DNA of 48,839 nt from CAIUVD01 sp044338255 (GTDB lineage Bacteria > Planctomycetota > UBA11346): assembly GCA_044338255.1 (NCBI GenBank), contig JBIILZ010000015.1:1-48839 (forward strand), written 5' to 3'. Shown here piece by piece: positions 1 through 8,619 of this stretch. Made by a program: the position numbers and the translations under genes. The notes below the pieces were generated by a model. That model had not been told where the DNA came from and made no database searches. It was given only the letters and a program-made list of their open reading frames with translations. How positions within the stretch are numbered: the stretch's first letter is position 1; every line of letters begins with the position of its first letter.

Positions 1-126
1 GTCCCTGGTCCCTGGTCCCTGGTCCCTGGTCCCTGGTCCCTGGTCCCTGGTCCCTGGTCCCTGGTCCCTGGTCCCTGGTCCCTGGTCCCTGGTCCCTGGT
101 CCCTGGGACCAGCGACCAGCGACCAG
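1..126. repeat. Heptanucleotide tandem array with inverted end
   Basis: Fifteen perfect copies of GTCCCTG fill positions 1-105; the array probably continues beyond the window edge. At 106-126 the same repeat continues in inverted orientation as GGACC then AGCGACC twice, so the junction near 105 is a palindrome able to form a hairpin. The array begins only 2 bp past the stop codon of the minus-strand permease gene. A second array of the same family lies at 26631-26784. Confidence 0.97.
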
Positions 127-128
127 TT

Positions 129-1058
129 TCAGGGTTTAGCCAAAGCGTTAGGCGCGGGAGCCGATCGACTGAGGCAGGCGACGGCCCCGAGCGCCACCAC
201 ATACGGCAGGACCTGGAAAAATTGATACGGCAAAGCACGACTACCAGGCAGACTTTGCAGATGCTGCTGGATGCTATCGGTAATGCCAAAAAGCAGACAT
301 CCGGCAGCCAACCAGCCGAGCTGCCAGCGCCCGAACATCACCAGCGCCAAGACCACGAACCCTTTGCCGCCGGTCATCTCCGGGACGAAGGCGTGGGTGC
401 GCATGATGCTCAGAAAGGCCCCCGCAGCGCCAGCGCAGGCAGCAGCGAAGAGCACCGCCATCCAGCGCCAGCGGCGCACCGCCTCCCCGGCGGCGGCGGC
501 GGCCTCGGGTGCCTCACCGAGCGCATTGATGACCACGCCCGCGCGCGTCCCGCGCAGGATCCACCACACCAGCAGCAGCAGGCCGATGGTGGCCACGGTC
601 AGACCGTACTGATTGAACACCAGCGGCCCAAGCAGCGGCAACTCGGCGAGCACCGACGAACCGCTCCATGAACGGGTGAATCCGGCAGCCGGCGCGAGAT
701 CGGTGAGCTGATGATCCTGCAAAGCGCGCCACAGCACGCCGCTACCGCCGAGCGCGAGCAGATTGATGGCCATGCCCGCGACGATCTGGTCGGTGCGGGC
801 ATTGATCGCCATCACCGCGAACACCGCGCCCATGAGCATGGCGCTGACGATCCCGGCGCCCAGGCCGAGCCAGGCGTTGCCGGTGACGGCCGTCACCGCG
901 AAGGCGCTGACGCAGCCGCTGAGCATCATGCCTTCGATGCCGATGTTCAGCAGGCCAGCACGCTCGGCGACGAGTTCGCCACAGCCCGCCAAGGCCAGCG
1001 GCGTGGCCGCGGTCACAGCCTGGGCGAGGAGCGTAATCGCCAACCATTCGTTGATCAT
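129..1058 (-). CDS. BMP-type ABC transporter permease (second permease)
   Basis: A 309-residue polytopic inner-membrane protein of the BPD_transp_2 permease family that works with periplasmic BMP-family binding proteins, usually importing nucleosides or related compounds. Residues about 32-46 carry the hallmark ERAGLLNIGIEGMML, and several long hydrophobic segments follow. A GEAPEAAAAAGE stretch near residue 187 fits the cytoplasmic loop that docks on the ATPase. Its ATG overlaps the stop of the upstream permease by ATGA, so the two are probably translationally coupled and form the heterodimeric channel. It is the last gene of the nine-gene minus-strand operon. The substrate is inferred only from the family. 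Confidence 0.93.
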   Translation of the reverse strand: MINEWLAITLLAQAVTAATPLALAGCGELVAERAGLLNIGIEGMMLSGCVSAFAVTAVTGNAWLGLGAGIVSAMLMGAVFAVMAINARTDQIVAGMAINLLALGGSGVLWRALQDHQLTDLAPAAGFTRSWSGSSVLAELPLLGPLVFNQYGLTVATIGLLLLVWWILRGTRAGVVINALGEAPEAAAAAGEAVRRWRWMAVLFAAACAGAAGAFLSIMRTHAFVPEMTGGKGFVVLALVMFGRWQLGWLAAGCLLFGITDSIQQHLQSLPGSRALPYQFFQVLPYVVALGAVACLSRSAPAPNALAKP

Positions 1059-2065
1059 CGCCGAGCTCCCCGATGCGCGCTGATGGCGCCGACGACCAGG
1101 ACCGTCGCCACCGCCAGCCCCTTGGTGATGGTGCCGATGTCATGGGCGATGCCGAGCCGGCGTTCGAGCTGGCGCGAACCGAGATCCAGACCGCTGAAAA
1201 ACAGCGCCGCGGGGATCACGCCCAAGGGATGCAGACGCCCGAGCAGGGCCACGGCGATCCCGATGTAACCGGAACTCTGCGCATCCGTGGAGAGGAAGAA
1301 CGTCACGCCCGCGACCTGCATGGCCCCGGCGAGGCCGGCAATCGCCCCACTGCCCAACGCCGCGCGCCATTGATGCGCCCCCACCGGCATACCGGCAAAA
1401 CGCGCGGCGGTGGCATTGAGGCCGATGACCTCCCACTCGAAACCGATGACCGTGCGCCGCTGTACCAGCCACAAGGCCACCGCCCCACCGAGGGCCAGCA
1501 GTGCACCGACATGCAGGCCCGTTCCCGCCACCAGCACGGGCAGGCGGCTGGCATCAGGGACCAGTGCGCTCTGCGGCGCCGTCGTCAGCGGATCGTGCAA
1601 GGGCCCCTGCACGAGCATGCCCAGGACGTAGACGGCGATGAGATTGAGGAGGATCGTCGACAGCACCAAGGGTACGCCACGCCCGCGTTCGAGGGCTACC
1701 GCCACGGCGCACCAGCCGGCGCCGGCGCACGCGCCCGCGAGCAGCGCGAGCCACGGCATACCGGCGCCCGCGGGAGCGTTGGTGAGCAGGCCGACGGCGG
1801 CAACCGCGCCCAGCAGATACTGGCCTTCGACGCCGATGTTCATGACCCCGGCGCGGAAGGCCAGGCTCGTGGCCAAGGCGCACAGCAGCAGGGGCACCGC
1901 TTCCTGAGCGCAGATCGCCAGTCGCAGCGGCGAACCGGCAACTCCGGCCCAGGCCGTCGCCAGCACCGTGCCCGGGGCATAGCCGGCGGCTGCCAGGCCG
2001 CACAGCACCACAGCCACGGCGACGACCGCCGCGCCCACCGCCAGCAGCGGTTCACGGAGATTCAT
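1055..2065 (-). CDS. BMP-type ABC transporter permease (first permease)
   Basis: A 336-residue membrane permease, partner of the gene that follows it. It has the family motif FRAGVMNIGVEGQYLLGA in its N-terminal third, aligned in kind with the motif of the other permease, and many hydrophobic helices. An upstream in-frame start (2107) would add 14 residues overlapping the ATPase gene. The ATG at 2065 is preferred because it overlaps the ATPase stop as ATGA, the same junction used elsewhere in this operon, and leads directly into the first hydrophobic helix. The specific substrate cannot be read from the sequence. Confidence 0.92.
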   Translation of the reverse strand: MNLREPLLAVGAAVVAVAVVLCGLAAAGYAPGTVLATAWAGVAGSPLRLAICAQEAVPLLLCALATSLAFRAGVMNIGVEGQYLLGAVAAVGLLTNAPAGAGMPWLALLAGACAGAGWCAVAVALERGRGVPLVLSTILLNLIAVYVLGMLVQGPLHDPLTTAPQSALVPDASRLPVLVAGTGLHVGALLALGGAVALWLVQRRTVIGFEWEVIGLNATAARFAGMPVGAHQWRAALGSGAIAGLAGAMQVAGVTFFLSTDAQSSGYIGIAVALLGRLHPLGVIPAALFFSGLDLGSRQLERRLGIAHDIGTITKGLAVATVLVVGAISAHRGARR

Positions 2066-3579
2066 GCCACCCCCAACATCAGGCGCCCGATGTGCTCGCG
2101 CGTGCACTGCGGCCAGCCGCTGTCGCTGAGCCGGCCATCGAAAAGCACCAGCACGCGATCCGCCACCGCCAGCAGCTCATCGAGGTCATGGTGCACAAGG
2201 AGTACGCCGGCACCGCCGGCGCGCGCCGCCAACAAGCGCGTCATGACCTCGGCACTAGCCGCCACATCCAGACCGCGCGTGGGGTTGACGGCGATGATCA
2301 ATCCTGGCTGATGCTGCAGCTCGCGGGCGATGACGACCTTTTGTTGATTGCCGCCGGACAGCGCCGCCACCGTTGCCGTGGGCCCGGCGCCACGCACCGA
2401 GAAGCGCGCCATCAGCTCGCCGGCATGCGCGCGCCAAGCGGCAAAACGCAACCAGCCATGCCACGCGAACGGCCAGCGCCGATGATCCTTGAGCAGCAGA
2501 TTCTCGGCGATCGACAAACTCATGACCAGGGCTTCATGTTGGCGATCATCGGGGATCACTCCCAGGCGCGCGTCGCCGGCAAGGCGCTGGTCGACGGCGA
2601 GGCCGGGCGTGACCACCGCCGGGTGCGGGTCGAGACCGAGCACGCAACGCACCAGCGGCGCCTGGCCGTTGCCGTCGACGCCGGCAATGGCCACGATCTC
2701 CTCGCGTTCGACGCGGAAAGACACGCCGCTGAGCGGTGCGCGCGACGAACCCGCCACCGGCGGCAGCGTAAGTCCGTCGACCTCGAGCACCGCCGGGGCC
2801 TCGGCGCTGCGCGTCCGCGGTTCCACCCGCGGCAGACTCACCTTGCTGCCGACCATCAGCTCCGCCATCTGCTCCCGGCTGAGCGCGGCGGCCGGGCCCT
2901 GATGCACCACGCGCCCGTGACGGAGGATGGTCAGCTCATCGCAGACGCGCTCGACCTCGTGCAGCTTGTGACTGATGAACAGCACCGTCGTACCCGCCGC
3001 TGCCAGCCGGCGCAGCGCCGGCAACAGCTCGTCGACTTCCTGCGGAGTAAGCACCGCCGTCGGCTCGTCGAGGATCAGGGTGCCGCCGCGCGCGACGTCG
3101 GTACCGGCCATGAGCAGGGCCTTGATGATCTCGACTCGCTGCTGCTGGCCGACGCCGAGGGTCGCGATGCGTGCGTCGGGGTCGACCTGCCACTGCAGCA
3201 TCGTGGCCATGGCCGCGATGCGCGCTCGCCACGCCGGCCGATCGAGGCGACCGAGGCCACGACCCGCGCCGAGGACGCAGGCCTCGATGACGGTGGCGGT
3301 CGGTACCAAGGCGAAATGCTGATGCACCATGCCCACGCCGAGCGCCGTCGCGGCCTGCGCCGAACGCGGGGCGCGGGCTTTCCCATCCTCCGCTGGACCA
3401 ATGGCGACGGTGCCGGAATCGGCCTGCTCAAGGCCGAAGAGGATGCGCATCAAAGTCGATTTGCCGGCGCCATTCTCACCGAGGATGCCATGCACACTGC
3501 CGTCAGCGGCGGTCAGCGTCACCCCGCTCAAAGCGGTGACGTTGCCGAAGGTCTTGCTGATCGAGGTGAGCCGGATCAC
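2062..3579 (-). CDS. BMP-type ABC transporter dual ATP-binding protein
   Basis: A 505-residue cytoplasmic ATPase with two fused nucleotide-binding domains, as in sugar- and nucleoside-type importers. The first domain has a canonical Walker A (GENGAGKST, about residues 34-42), a signature region LGVGQQQRVEI and Walker B LILDEPTAVL. The second has a degenerate P-loop (GVDGNGQAPL), a good signature LSGGNQQKV and a Walker B-like IIAVNPTRGLDV, which is usual for this family. It overlaps the binding-protein gene upstream and the permease downstream by 4 bp each, so importer subunits are made in the order binding protein, ATPase, permease, permease. Confidence 0.95.
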   Translation of the reverse strand: MIRLTSISKTFGNVTALSGVTLTAADGSVHGILGENGAGKSTLMRILFGLEQADSGTVAIGPAEDGKARAPRSAQAATALGVGMVHQHFALVPTATVIEACVLGAGRGLGRLDRPAWRARIAAMATMLQWQVDPDARIATLGVGQQQRVEIIKALLMAGTDVARGGTLILDEPTAVLTPQEVDELLPALRRLAAAGTTVLFISHKLHEVERVCDELTILRHGRVVHQGPAAALSREQMAELMVGSKVSLPRVEPRTRSAEAPAVLEVDGLTLPPVAGSSRAPLSGVSFRVEREEIVAIAGVDGNGQAPLVRCVLGLDPHPAVVTPGLAVDQRLAGDARLGVIPDDRQHEALVMSLSIAENLLLKDHRRWPFAWHGWLRFAAWRAHAGELMARFSVRGAGPTATVAALSGGNQQKVVIARELQHQPGLIIAVNPTRGLDVAASAEVMTRLLAARAGGAGVLLVHHDLDELLAVADRVLVLFDGRLSDSGWPQCTREHIGRLMLGVA

Positions 3580-4580
3580 TTCGCTTTGACGTCAGCCGGC
3601 GGGGCCTCGACGGGGATCTTCAGCTCACCGGCGATCAAGGCCTTGCCCGCGGCCGCGACCTTGGCCTGCAGCGCGGCATCGATGACCGTGCCCAGCAGCT
3701 TGGGATTGAGCACCGCCACGCAGGTATCAGAGGCGAGATTCTCGCTGACCACGCCGGGCTTCCAGGCGTGATCGCGGACCTGCTTGACGACATGGGCGAA
3801 GGCCGTGTCGAGACGGATGATGGCGCTCGCCAAGGTCCACGCGCCGGCGGCGGTATTGGCATTGGCGTCGCCGACGCAGCCATAGGTCCACACCAGCTGC
3901 CCGGGGTGGGCGAGATTGTGTTCTTTGACCGCTTCGTAGACGCCCTTGGCGGCGGCATCGACATCGGGATAGATCTGATCGATGCCCTGGTTGATGAAGG
4001 CCTCGGCCTGGGCCTTGTTCTGGGTCACCTGATCCCAGCTGGTGTAGGCCTCGGCGACCGTGACATCGGCACGTACGCTCTTGGCCCCGGCGGCGAAGCC
4101 GCGGTAGCAGGCCTTCACCGAGGGGAACGCGCCGCCGCCGATGAAGCCGAGCTTGCCGGTCTTGGTCAGGGTGCCGGCGATGATCCCCAGCTGGTAGCTG
4201 GCCTGCGAGACATCGAAGTCGATGGTGACGATGCCGGGGCGCGCGACATCGGCGCCGCTGACCGCGAAATAGGTGGTGGTGATGGTCTTGGCGGCCTCGG
4301 TGGCGGGATTGAGGAATTCGTAACCGTGGGCGATGACCAACTGATAGCCATCAGCGGCGAGATCGCGGAGCTCGGTCGCCGCCTGATCGGCGGTGATCTT
4401 CTGGATCACCGTCGTGCGCGAGCCGGCGGCAGTGAGCTTATCGAGGCCGTCCTTAGCCAGCTGGCTCCAGCCACCGTCGTTGATCGAGCCGGCGGTCATC
4501 AACGCCACCGCCGGCTCGGCGGCTGCGGCGTGGACGGATAAGGTCAGGAGGAAGGCCGAAAGAGTGGGAAAGAGGCGCAT
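3576..4580 (-). CDS. BMP-family substrate-binding protein
   Basis: A 334-residue periplasmic binding protein of the BMP/PnrA family. The start is a signal peptide (MRLFPTLSAFLLTLSVHAAAA) without an obvious lipobox Cys, so it is probably soluble or anchored another way. The mature part begins with PAVALMTAGSINDGGWSQLA, matching the family's N-terminal 'G.indgswnq' pattern, and GFIGGGAFPSV follows near the middle. A TTG two codons upstream is possible, but the ATG at 4580 has a GGAG motif at better spacing. Family members bind nucleosides or related ligands; the ligand here is not known. Confidence 0.93.
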   Translation of the reverse strand: MRLFPTLSAFLLTLSVHAAAAEPAVALMTAGSINDGGWSQLAKDGLDKLTAAGSRTTVIQKITADQAATELRDLAADGYQLVIAHGYEFLNPATEAAKTITTTYFAVSGADVARPGIVTIDFDVSQASYQLGIIAGTLTKTGKLGFIGGGAFPSVKACYRGFAAGAKSVRADVTVAEAYTSWDQVTQNKAQAEAFINQGIDQIYPDVDAAAKGVYEAVKEHNLAHPGQLVWTYGCVGDANANTAAGAWTLASAIIRLDTAFAHVVKQVRDHAWKPGVVSENLASDTCVAVLNPKLLGTVIDAALQAKVAAAGKALIAGELKIPVEAPPADVKAK

Positions 4581-4603
4581 GATCAAATCTCCGCAGCGAC
4601 GAT

Positions 4604-5701
4604 TTACGGGACGCCGACGACTTCACAACGACCACGCAGGCCGCACAGCACGTCGTAAGGGATGGTGTTGGCGAGACTCGCCAGCTCATTGATGGTGATC
4701 AGCTCGCTGCCCTGGCCACCAAATAGAACCACGGCTTCGCCCGGCGAGGGCGGGAAGGGCAGATCGGTGAGATCGACGATGAGGTAGTCCATGGTCACCC
4801 GCCCGAGCACCGGGCAGCGCCGACCCTGGATGAGCACGTTGCCCTTGTTCGACAACCCGATCGGGTAGCCATCGGCATAACCCACCGGCACGATGCCGCA
4901 CAGGCTATCGCGTTCGAGAATGCAGGTGTGGTTGTAGCTGATGCCGTGGCCGGCGGGCAGGGCTTTCACCAGGCTCAACGATGACACCCAACGCACCGCC
5001 GGACGCAGGCCGATGTTGGGGCAGCCGTCGGGGATGACGCCGGTCAACAGCAGGCCAACGCGCACCGCGTGGGTGTTGCCTTTCGGGCGCAATAAGAGCC
5101 CTTCGGAGTTCGCCCAGTGCACCCAGATGTCGGGTGGCAGCGGCGGCAGCTTGGCGAGCAGATCGGCCATGAGCTGTTCCTGCTGCGCGGCCAGGGCGGC
5201 ATTGTCGGCCATCGGATAATGCGTGGAGATGCCCGCCAGGCGGATGGTGGTCCACGCCAGGACTTCCTTGATGATGGCCTCGGCCTCGCTGGGCATGGCC
5301 CCGAAACGGCCCATGCCGGTGTCGACGTTGACGTGCACCGGCACCGGCGCGCGAGGGTTGGCGAGATGCGCGAACTCCTGGACCTCTTCGATGGTCGAGA
5401 CCAGCACTTCATAACCGCTGGCGGTCACCGCCGGACGTTCTTCGGGCAAGGGCGCGCCGAGCAGGATGACGCGCGCCTCGGGCACCGCCGAGCGCACGCG
5501 ATCGGCCTCGCCGATGGTGGCGACAGCGATGGCGGCAATGCCGGCCTCATGGTAGATGCGCGAGCAGCGCTCGAGACCGAGACCGTAGGCATCGGCCTTG
5601 CACACCGCCACCACGTGTCGGCCGTCGGCGGCCTTGCGGATCGCGCCGACGTTGGCGCGCAATGTCGCATAGCTGACTTCGACTCGGTTACGCCAGGCCA
5701 T
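4604..5701 (-). CDS. alr: Alanine racemase
   Basis: A 365-residue PLP enzyme converting L- to D-alanine for peptidoglycan. The PLP lysine is K35 in VCKADAYG, the usual signature. The second catalytic base is the Tyr in GISYNHTC, and GYADGYP follows in the C-terminal beta domain. The C-terminus FGGQGSELITINELA also matches the family. Full length. It lies 3 bp after tsaB and 23 bp before the binding-protein gene, with a GGGAG motif within the end of tsaB. Its place between tsaB and the importer suggests a general housekeeping operon rather than a single pathway. Confidence 0.97.
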   Translation of the reverse strand: MAWRNRVEVSYATLRANVGAIRKAADGRHVVAVCKADAYGLGLERCSRIYHEAGIAAIAVATIGEADRVRSAVPEARVILLGAPLPEERPAVTASGYEVLVSTIEEVQEFAHLANPRAPVPVHVNVDTGMGRFGAMPSEAEAIIKEVLAWTTIRLAGISTHYPMADNAALAAQQEQLMADLLAKLPPLPPDIWVHWANSEGLLLRPKGNTHAVRVGLLLTGVIPDGCPNIGLRPAVRWVSSLSLVKALPAGHGISYNHTCILERDSLCGIVPVGYADGYPIGLSNKGNVLIQGRRCPVLGRVTMDYLIVDLTDLPFPPSPGEAVVLFGGQGSELITINELASLANTIPYDVLCGLRGRCEVVGVP

Positions 5702-5704
5702 GAT

Positions 5705-6403
5705 TTATTGCTGCGCTCCCGCGGGTCGCGACGGCGGCTGGGCTTGGTCACGTTCACGCAACGCCGCCATCTGCAGCACCGGCGCCGGCTGTTGGTGATA
5801 CTCGGGGAGGATCACCGACCAGGCGCTGGCCGGGACCTGCGGCGCGAGGCGCGCAACGCCGCGCGCCGTGACCAGCGCAGCATCACCGAGACGCACGCCC
5901 GCGCACCAGCGCGCGGCGAGCTCGGGCTTGGCCGCCAGGGCCGGACCGATGGCCGTGGCCTGGACGGTCTCGGGATGCAACTGCGGCACCTGCGCATCAA
6001 GGCAGGCGACCGAAGGCATGAGCGTCTGCACCACTCCGTCGACGATGCGGAAGAGCCCGTGAAAAGTGGTGTCCTTCTTGAGCGGGAGCAGGACCCACCA
6101 CAGGCCATCACCGTGCTCGGCGGCCAAGGCCGCCAGGGCGTCGACGCCGTGCACGGGGATGTTCTCGATCCACGCCAAGGTGCGAGCGGCGGTGATGCCG
6201 ATGCGCAGGCCGGTGAAACTGCCGGGCCCGAGAGCGACAGCGAGCGCCGTCGGCTTGCCGTGGGTGCGGATCAGGCCGTCGAGCAGCGCTACCAGTCCTT
6301 TTTCGGCTTCGCCGCCGGCGAGGTCGCCATAGGCGATCTCCCGCCCACCAACCATCACGCAGGCCGAAGCCGAGCGCGCTACACATTCGAACGCCAACAG
6401 CAT
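5705..6403 (-). CDS. tsaB: tRNA threonylcarbamoyladenosine biosynthesis protein TsaB
   Basis: A 232-residue ASKHA-fold protein that partners TsaD and TsaE in making t6A37 on ANN-decoding tRNAs. The diagnostic GPGSFTGLRIG lies near residue 60, after the N-terminal MLLAFECVARSASACV strand. The frame is open for a further 105 codons upstream, but that part is antisense to the end of the pseudouridine synthase gene and has biased composition. The ATG at 6403 starts exactly where the TsaB fold begins, leaving a 10-bp gap to the upstream gene. The C-terminal tail, rich in Gln, Pro and Arg, looks variable. tsaD and tsaE are not in the window. Confidence 0.94.
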   Translation of the reverse strand: MLLAFECVARSASACVMVGGREIAYGDLAGGEAEKGLVALLDGLIRTHGKPTALAVALGPGSFTGLRIGITAARTLAWIENIPVHGVDALAALAAEHGDGLWWVLLPLKKDTTFHGLFRIVDGVVQTLMPSVACLDAQVPQLHPETVQATAIGPALAAKPELAARWCAGVRLGDAALVTARGVARLAPQVPASAWSVILPEYHQQPAPVLQMAALRERDQAQPPSRPAGAQQ

Positions 6404-6413
6404 GCAGGTCACC

Positions 6414-7184
6414 CTATGGTGCCGACTGCGGTGCCAAGCCCTGCACCCGTGCGCCGGTCGCGTCCCGGCCATGCAGACGCGCCAGCTCCTCGTCAGTGAT
6501 GGGGCGCATACTGCCCAAGGCGAGATCCTCGGGCAGATCGAGGCCGCCGATCTGATCACGATGCAGGCGTTCGACCTGCGCACCGAGGGCCTCGAACATC
6601 TTGCGCACCTGGTGATAGCGGCCCTCGGAAAGGTACATGGTCGCCTGGCCAAGGCCGTCGGCGGCCTTTTCAGCGAGCTCCACGCGCGCCGGCAAAGTCG
6701 GCCGGGGATCGCCTTCAAGTTCGATGCCCTTGCTCACGCGCTCAACCGCATGCGCGCTGAGCGTCCCGGAATAGGCCACGCGATAGCGCTTGGTGAGGTG
6801 CTTCTTGGGATTGGTCAATTGATGGATCAGCGGCCCCTCGGTGGTCACGATCAGCAGGCCGCTGGTGTCGCGATCGAGACGCCCGGCGGTATTCATCGCC
6901 AGATGCCGATAGGCCTCGGGAATCAGGGCATCCACCAAAGGTTCCTCGGCTGGATCATGGCTGCAGGCATAGCCCAGGGGCTTGTTGAAGAGCAGCGTCG
7001 CGCTGGTGATCTTCTCGACCACTTCCACCCCGCGCACCGTCACCCGCCGGCCACGGATGAGATGCCCGTGCTCGCGGATGGTTTTGCCATCCACTTTCAC
7101 ACCGCCATAATGGATCATCTGGCGCACGGCACTGCGGGTACCAAAGCCATTCTGAGAGAGGAACGCATCGAGACGATCAGACAT
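6414..7184 (-). CDS. RsuA/RluB-family pseudouridine synthase
   Basis: A 256-residue rRNA-modifying enzyme. An N-terminal S4 RNA-binding domain (about residues 1-60) precedes the catalytic domain with GRLDRDTSGLLI, whose second Asp is the catalytic nucleophile, and KRYRVAYSG and EGRYHQVRKMF follow. Domain order and length fit RsuA (16S) or the RluB/E/F group (23S); the motifs alone do not settle which. It lies 25 bp downstream of the RsmC-like gene and 10 bp upstream of tsaB, so three RNA-modification genes are adjacent. The C-terminal 15 residues look unconserved. Confidence 0.94.
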   Translation of the reverse strand: MSDRLDAFLSQNGFGTRSAVRQMIHYGGVKVDGKTIREHGHLIRGRRVTVRGVEVVEKITSATLLFNKPLGYACSHDPAEEPLVDALIPEAYRHLAMNTAGRLDRDTSGLLIVTTEGPLIHQLTNPKKHLTKRYRVAYSGTLSAHAVERVSKGIELEGDPRPTLPARVELAEKAADGLGQATMYLSEGRYHQVRKMFEALGAQVERLHRDQIGGLDLPEDLALGSMRPITDEELARLHGRDATGARVQGLAPQSAP

Positions 7185-7209
7185 AACAGGAATTCACCAG
7201 TAAAATGAG

Positions 7210-8271
7210 CTAAAAACGGGTCACGGACAAGACTTTGAAACGGCTGTCCTCGGCGATCCGGACGACTTCCCCGAGGCGCTGCAGGTCGGCTTCGTAGGCA
7301 AGTTGGCGATTGGCGACAACAAGTAAGCGGCGAGCTTGTATTACCCCAAACAAACGTCGGGCGGCGGTCAGATCGAGGCTGGTGCCGGCATGGCAAGGCG
7401 GATTCAACAGCGCCAGCTCGGCGCCGACCTCTTGCCCGACCTCTTGCCCGACCACTGACCCGACCACTGGCCCGACCACTGGCCCGACCACTGGCCAAGC
7501 ATCGTCTTCATCCCACCACGCGACGCGGATCGGCGTGCCTTGGACATTGGCCCGGGCGCAGGCCACGGCGCGCGCATCGGCGTCGAGCAGGGTCACCTCG
7601 GCCGCCGGCCAGCGCCGCGCGGCCGCCACCCCGAGATGGCCGGCACCGCATCCGACATCGACGATTTTACCGCTGAAATCAGCAGGCAGATCGCACTCGG
7701 CGATGGCCTGCAAAAGCAAGCGTGTGCCGCCATCGAGGCCATCGGCGGAAAATACCCCGGGAGCGACCTGCAACGGGGTGCCATCGGGCAAGGGCACGAT
7801 GCTGGGGGCCGGAGTCGGCAACACGGCACTCGTGTGCGTGCGGCAGCGGGTAAAAGCCACGACCCGTCCATGCGCGCGATTGGCCAGGACCTCGCCGGCC
7901 ACGCCGATGGCGGCTGCGACGCGTTTAGCCCAGGTCGCGATGCCGACATCGTTGCTGCCCACCAGCAGCAGACGTCCGCCCGGAACGAGCACCTGCCACG
8001 CCGCCGCCAGATCGGCCTCGGTGGCAGCGCGACCTTTGCCGATGCATACCACCACCTGGGAAAATGTCCGCGTCAGCGGCACTTGGCAGTGGTGTTCGAC
8101 GCCGGCAGCGGCGGCGGCGCGGGCCTGCTGGCGCCAGACCAGGATAGCGCAGCCGCCGTGGGCCTCGACGGAACTCCAACCATGCCATTCACAGGTCGGC
8201 ATGGGCTGTAAAACCCCGGCATCGAGAAGCAGATCGTCGCTCGTCCGCGAGCGCAGCGCCGGTCCGCTCAC
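7210..8271 (-). CDS. RsmC-like class I SAM methyltransferase
   Basis: A 353-residue protein with two methyltransferase-like halves, the layout of RsmC/RlmG rRNA guanine-N2 methyltransferases. The C-terminal half has the SAM-binding GKIVDVGCGAGHLGVAAA and the catalytic NPPCHAGT, with N at about residue 290, a variant of the usual NPPFH. Between them, residues about 259-282 are a tandem Val-Val-Gly-Pro / Gln-Glu-Val-Gly run encoded by six 12-bp units. This keeps the frame and lies in the loop before the catalytic strand. It follows xseB with a 4-bp ATGA overlap. RsmC (G1207 of 16S rRNA) is the nearest assignment, but the exact target is inferred. Confidence 0.86.
   Translation of the reverse strand: MSGPALRSRTSDDLLLDAGVLQPMPTCEWHGWSSVEAHGGCAILVWRQQARAAAAAGVEHHCQVPLTRTFSQVVVCIGKGRAATEADLAAAWQVLVPGGRLLLVGSNDVGIATWAKRVAAAIGVAGEVLANRAHGRVVAFTRCRTHTSAVLPTPAPSIVPLPDGTPLQVAPGVFSADGLDGGTRLLLQAIAECDLPADFSGKIVDVGCGAGHLGVAAARRWPAAEVTLLDADARAVACARANVQGTPIRVAWWDEDDAWPVVGPVVGPVVGSVVGQEVGQEVGAELALLNPPCHAGTSLDLTAARRLFGVIQARRLLVVANRQLAYEADLQRLGEVVRIAEDSRFKVLSVTRF
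7424..7495. repeat. 12-bp in-frame minisatellite in the RsmC-like gene
   Basis: Six 12-bp units of the type CCGACCACTGGC, the first two being CCGACCTCTTGC. They encode Val-Gly-Pro-Val or Val-Gly-Gln-Glu blocks on the minus strand. The copies are graded, with identical units grouped at one end, as expected from slippage. Confidence 0.96.
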
Positions 8272-8501
8272 GCCGATGCGCCGGCGGGTGGCGCCGGTTG
8301 CTCATCATCGCCGCGCAACTCGGTGAGACGGGCGGCATAGCGGTCGAGCATCTGCTTGGCGGCGCGCACCGCCTTCAGGCCGGCCTCGTAGCGCGCCAAG
8401 GAATCTTCGAGGGGTAGTTCACCGCCTTCCAAGGCATTCACGGCCTCTTCGATGGAGCGAAAATGGTCTTCGATGCTGACAGGGATTGCTGACTTGGCCA
8501 T
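8268..8501 (-). CDS. xseB: Exodeoxyribonuclease VII small subunit
   Basis: A 77-residue helical protein with the XseB pattern: IEEAVNALEGGELPLEDSLARYEAGLKAVRAAKQML. XseB binds several copies to XseA to form the ATP-independent single-strand exonuclease VII. Length is normal for the family, with a short Pro/Ala-rich tail. It is the first gene of the minus-strand operon and overlaps the methyltransferase start by 4 bp. xseA is not in the window, so the subunits are encoded apart. Confidence 0.93.
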   Translation of the reverse strand: MAKSAIPVSIEDHFRSIEEAVNALEGGELPLEDSLARYEAGLKAVRAAKQMLDRYAARLTELRGDDEQPAPPAGASA

Positions 8502-8619
8502 GCTCGCAGCGTACGTCAGGGCGACTGCGCGAAAGTCCTGATGGCTCTTGCCCGCCGCCTGCCGTGACCCTAGCCTAGAAGTCTCCGACCACGCCAGGTC
8601 GGTACTTCCAAGGTCTCAC

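Noticed and set aside
1073..2311. Plus-strand open frame of 412 codons
   Set aside because: Antisense to the first permease gene; low-complexity His/Arg/Gln composition typical of shadow frames.
2092..3771. Long plus-strand open frame of 559 codons
   Set aside because: It is antisense to the ABC ATPase and binding-protein genes, which have clear motifs. Long antisense frames are common in GC-rich DNA; composition is His/Arg/Gln-rich with no domain.
8568..8605. Possible further degenerate element end (CTAGAAGTCTCCGACC)
   Set aside because: Only a few bases match the element tip and no second arm is present; chance similarity cannot be excluded.
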